Assembly: GCA_045614025.1 (NCBI GenBank)
Contig: JAZLCE010000010.1
Span: 1 to 7,041 of the forward strand
Reading direction: 5' to 3'
From: RGIG4140 sp045614025
Lineage (GTDB): Bacteria > Pseudomonadota > Alphaproteobacteria > CAAHEQ01 > UBA3637
DNA: 7,041 bases
Shown here: positions 6,092 to 7,041 of the stretch, one piece after another
Position numbering within the stretch: position 1 is the first letter of the stretch
Layout: each line of letters opens with the position of its first letter
Translations under genes and position numbers: made by a program
The notes under the pieces: generated by a model
The model's input: the letters and a program-made list of their open reading frames with translations, nothing else
What the model was told of the DNA's origin: nothing
Database searches by the model: none

Positions 6092-6658
6092 TTATTTACT
6101 TTCATTCTTTTCTATCATCTCATCTAACTGCCTTTCAGTTATACCGTTCTTGTAAAAAAGATTTTCCAGTTTATTTATTCTATTTGTTTGATTTTCTACT
6201 CTTTCTTCCAACTTTACTATTCGTTCTTCCAATTCCTTTACTTTTCTTGTAAGTTCTTCATTGGTTAAGATTAAATCTGCCTTTTCTGACACCAAATTAT
6301 TTACTCTTCCTTCTGTATAAATTAATTGTTCTTGCAGATATTGGTTTTCATTGACTGCCGTATCTCTTTCTAATTTTAAAACTTTCTTATCGATATTCCT
6401 CATGTCTTCAAATAAAGGAAAGTATGTTTTGCCTGTATAACTTAAAACACGTCTTCCTTGTTTATCTGTTTCTTTATATAAATATCCTTCACGAATAAGG
6501 TCATTGACAAACACCTTGGCTGAACCGCTTGTTAAATCTAAGGCATTGGCGATATATTCATTGCTTTCATAAAATGTAAATCCATGATTGGTTCTGAACT
6601 TAATATAATCCAATAAAACTCGTTTTGTAATTGATAATTCTGATTTTTTCTTTGGCAT
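6092..6658 (-). CDS. Winged-helix DNA-binding protein with C-terminal coiled coil (replication- or partition-associated candidate)
   Basis: From the start chosen here this is a 188-aa protein. Residues ~8-78 form a winged helix: TKRVLLDYIKF, then FYESNEYIANALDLTSGSAKVFVNDLIREGYLYK, then a beta wing RRVLSYTGKTYF. This resembles the HTH_36-type domains of plasmid and phage replication proteins. Residues ~83-168 are a long heptad-patterned coiled coil (for example LTRKVKELEERIVKLEERV), implying dimerisation. The frame could start at 6709, but AGGAG seven bases before the ATG at 6658 decides for the shorter form. It is transcribed away from the repeat array at 6845-6991, and its upstream region holds two inverted repeats. 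That arrangement fits a protein that binds the array and controls its own expression. It lacks the second winged helix of Rep_3 initiators, so it could instead be a KfrA-like plasmid regulator or partition protein. Confidence 0.7.
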   Translation of the reverse strand: MPKKKSELSITKRVLLDYIKFRTNHGFTFYESNEYIANALDLTSGSAKVFVNDLIREGYLYKETDKQGRRVLSYTGKTYFPLFEDMRNIDKKVLKLERDTAVNENQYLQEQLIYTEGRVNNLVSEKADLILTNEELTRKVKELEERIVKLEERVENQTNRINKLENLFYKNGITERQLDEMIEKNESK

Positions 6659-6711
6659 GATTTTCTCCTTTTGCTCGTTACTTTTCCCAATTCCACCTAA
6701 CATTCGCAATT

Positions 6712-6729
6712 TATGAAAGGCATTTCATA
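6712..6729. promoter_or_regulatory. Inverted repeat upstream of the winged-helix gene
   Basis: TATGAAA and TTTCATA are perfect 7-bp arms around GGCA. The site lies about 55 bases before the start codon at 6658, within the likely promoter region of the gene; a TAAATT that could be a -10 overlaps its gene-proximal arm. It is a candidate operator, but no strong -35 was found. Confidence 0.35.
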
Positions 6730-6761
6730 TTGCTCATGAAGGTTCATTGATACCTGCATTC

Positions 6762-6785
6762 AAACAACCAGAGCATTGGTTGTTT
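6762..6785. promoter_or_regulatory. Inverted copy of the iteron core, candidate autoregulatory operator
   Basis: AAACAACCA (6762-6770) and TGGTTGTTT (6777-6785) are perfect 9-bp inverted arms around a 6-base centre. TGGTTGTTT is the core of the direct repeats at 6845-6991. The site lies between those repeats and the winged-helix gene. In iteron plasmids the initiator's operator is often an inverted pair of iteron half-sites in just this position. It could also act as a weak hairpin. Confidence 0.5.
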
Positions 6786-6805
6786 TCCATTTGGTATTTA
6801 TCAGG

Positions 6806-6842
6806 TGAAAAATGATTTTTTCATTTTGGCAAAAAAATTATC
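6806..6842. other. AT-rich tract next to the iteron-like array (possible unwinding region)
   Basis: About 37 bases are almost all A and T and include a 7-bp inverted repeat, TGAAAAA and TTTTTCA, around TGAT (6806-6823). The tract directly adjoins the repeat array. Position and composition fit a DNA-unwinding element of an origin. No DnaA box matching TTATCCACA was found beside it. Confidence 0.3.
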
Positions 6843-6844
6843 GG

Positions 6845-6991
6845 GGAAATGTTTGTTTCCACCTAAAAGGCTCTTGGAAATGGTTGTTTCCAGTGCCCTT
6901 AAAATGAAAATTGTTGTTTCCTTAATTGGAAAAGGTTGTTGCCACCTGCGGGAATGGTTGTTTCCACCGCCGGAAATGTTTGTTGTCACCT
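6845..6991 (+). repeat. Iteron-like array of six imperfect 20-bp direct repeats
   Basis: The unit is close to GGAAATGGTTGTTTCCACC. Copies begin at about 6845, 6876, 6905 (weaker 5' half), 6928, 6951 and 6972. The matching GTTTCC (or GTTGCC, GTTGTC) blocks are at 6855, 6886, 6916, 6937, 6960 and 6983, giving spacings of 31, 30, 21, 23 and 23 bases, close to whole turns of the helix. Each full copy is itself a dyad, GGAAA with TTTCC around six bases. A diverged seventh core lies at 6777-6789. Short reading frames through the array are artefacts of the repeats. The array is upstream of the winged-helix gene, which is the natural candidate to bind it. Confidence 0.75.
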
Positions 6992-7041
6992 GATTTAGTC
7001 AAAGGCAAGCAAAATCAAGGCTTTCAAGGTGATTTTCAAAC
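6992..7041. other. Right edge, no feature recognised
   Basis: These 50 bases after the last repeat hold no further repeat copy, no recognisable gene end or start, and no clear hairpin. Together with 6659-6844 and the array they make up the gene-free right end of the window. Confidence 0.5.

Noticed and set aside
6062..6094. Inverted repeat TAATTAC / GTAATTA between the convergent MFS and winged-helix genes
   Set aside because: A 7-bp, almost all A/T stem with a ~19-base loop is too weak to call a terminator.
6659..6709. Upstream extension of the winged-helix gene to 6709
   Set aside because: The AGGAG seven bases before 6658 and the lack of a ribosome binding site before 6709 favour the shorter protein.
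6845..6991. CRISPR array
   Set aside because: Repeats are imperfect, only ~20 bp, and separated by 1-11 bases rather than uniform spacers; no cas gene is near.
6801..6993. Overlapping 62-codon reading frames on both strands within the right-hand repeats
   Set aside because: Both arise from translating the iteron-like array; they have no ribosome binding site, no family resemblance, and mirror each other.

Overview
The window is AT-rich (roughly 70 percent A+T by eye), with clear sigma70-type promoters and AGGAG-type ribosome binding sites. The partial tyrosine recombinase, an ankyrin-like remnant, a WYL-domain regulator, a DNA glycosylase and an origin-like repeat array together suggest an accessory or mobile region of a low-GC, probably host-associated proteobacterium (perhaps an alphaproteobacterium). 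The taxonomic call is inference only.

Layout. Bases 1-873, minus strand: the 5' part of a site-specific tyrosine recombinase whose catalytic domain lies beyond the left edge. Its reading frame has no ATG, GTG or TTG before residue 65. Bases 852-1529, minus: a 225-aa membrane-anchored protein of unknown function with two degenerate repeats, its own promoter at 1561-1589, and a 3' end overlapping the recombinase frame. Bases 1581-1715, plus: a 44-codon ankyrin-like C-terminal remnant. Bases 1747-4576, minus: a compact three-gene operon, transcribed WYL regulator -> hypoxanthine/uracil-type DNA glycosylase -> AAA+ ATPase. Bases 4672-4698: a strong hairpin terminator. Bases 4835-6046, plus: an MFS transporter with a promoter so close that the mRNA is probably leaderless. 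Bases 6092-6658, minus: a winged-helix protein with a C-terminal coiled coil. Bases 6710-7041: no gene, but an iteron-like array, an AT-rich tract and two inverted repeats upstream of the winged-helix gene.

Two structures stand out. First, the three-gene operon is enclosed by a perfect 17-bp direct repeat (1708-1724 and 4666-4682). The left copy overlaps the stop codon of the ankyrin-like remnant. The right copy forms the left arm of the terminator. Joining the outer flanks through one repeat copy restores an ankyrin-like gene end followed at once by its terminator. The operon therefore looks like a discrete insert of about 2.96 kb. Within it a 17-bp operator-like dyad occurs twice (15/17 identical): it fills the -35/-10 spacer of the WYL gene promoter and lies just before the AAA+ gene. 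This suggests that the WYL protein represses itself and the AAA+ gene. WYL repressors of this shape control BREX and CBASS defence loci, so a regulated glycosylase plus AAA+ ATPase cassette is a candidate undescribed defence or DNA-damage module; that function is inference.

Second, the right end resembles an iteron-controlled replication or partition region: six copies of a 20-bp motif at spacings of 21-31 bp, an adjoining AT-rich tract, an inverted copy of the repeat core, and then a DNA-binding protein gene reading away from the array.
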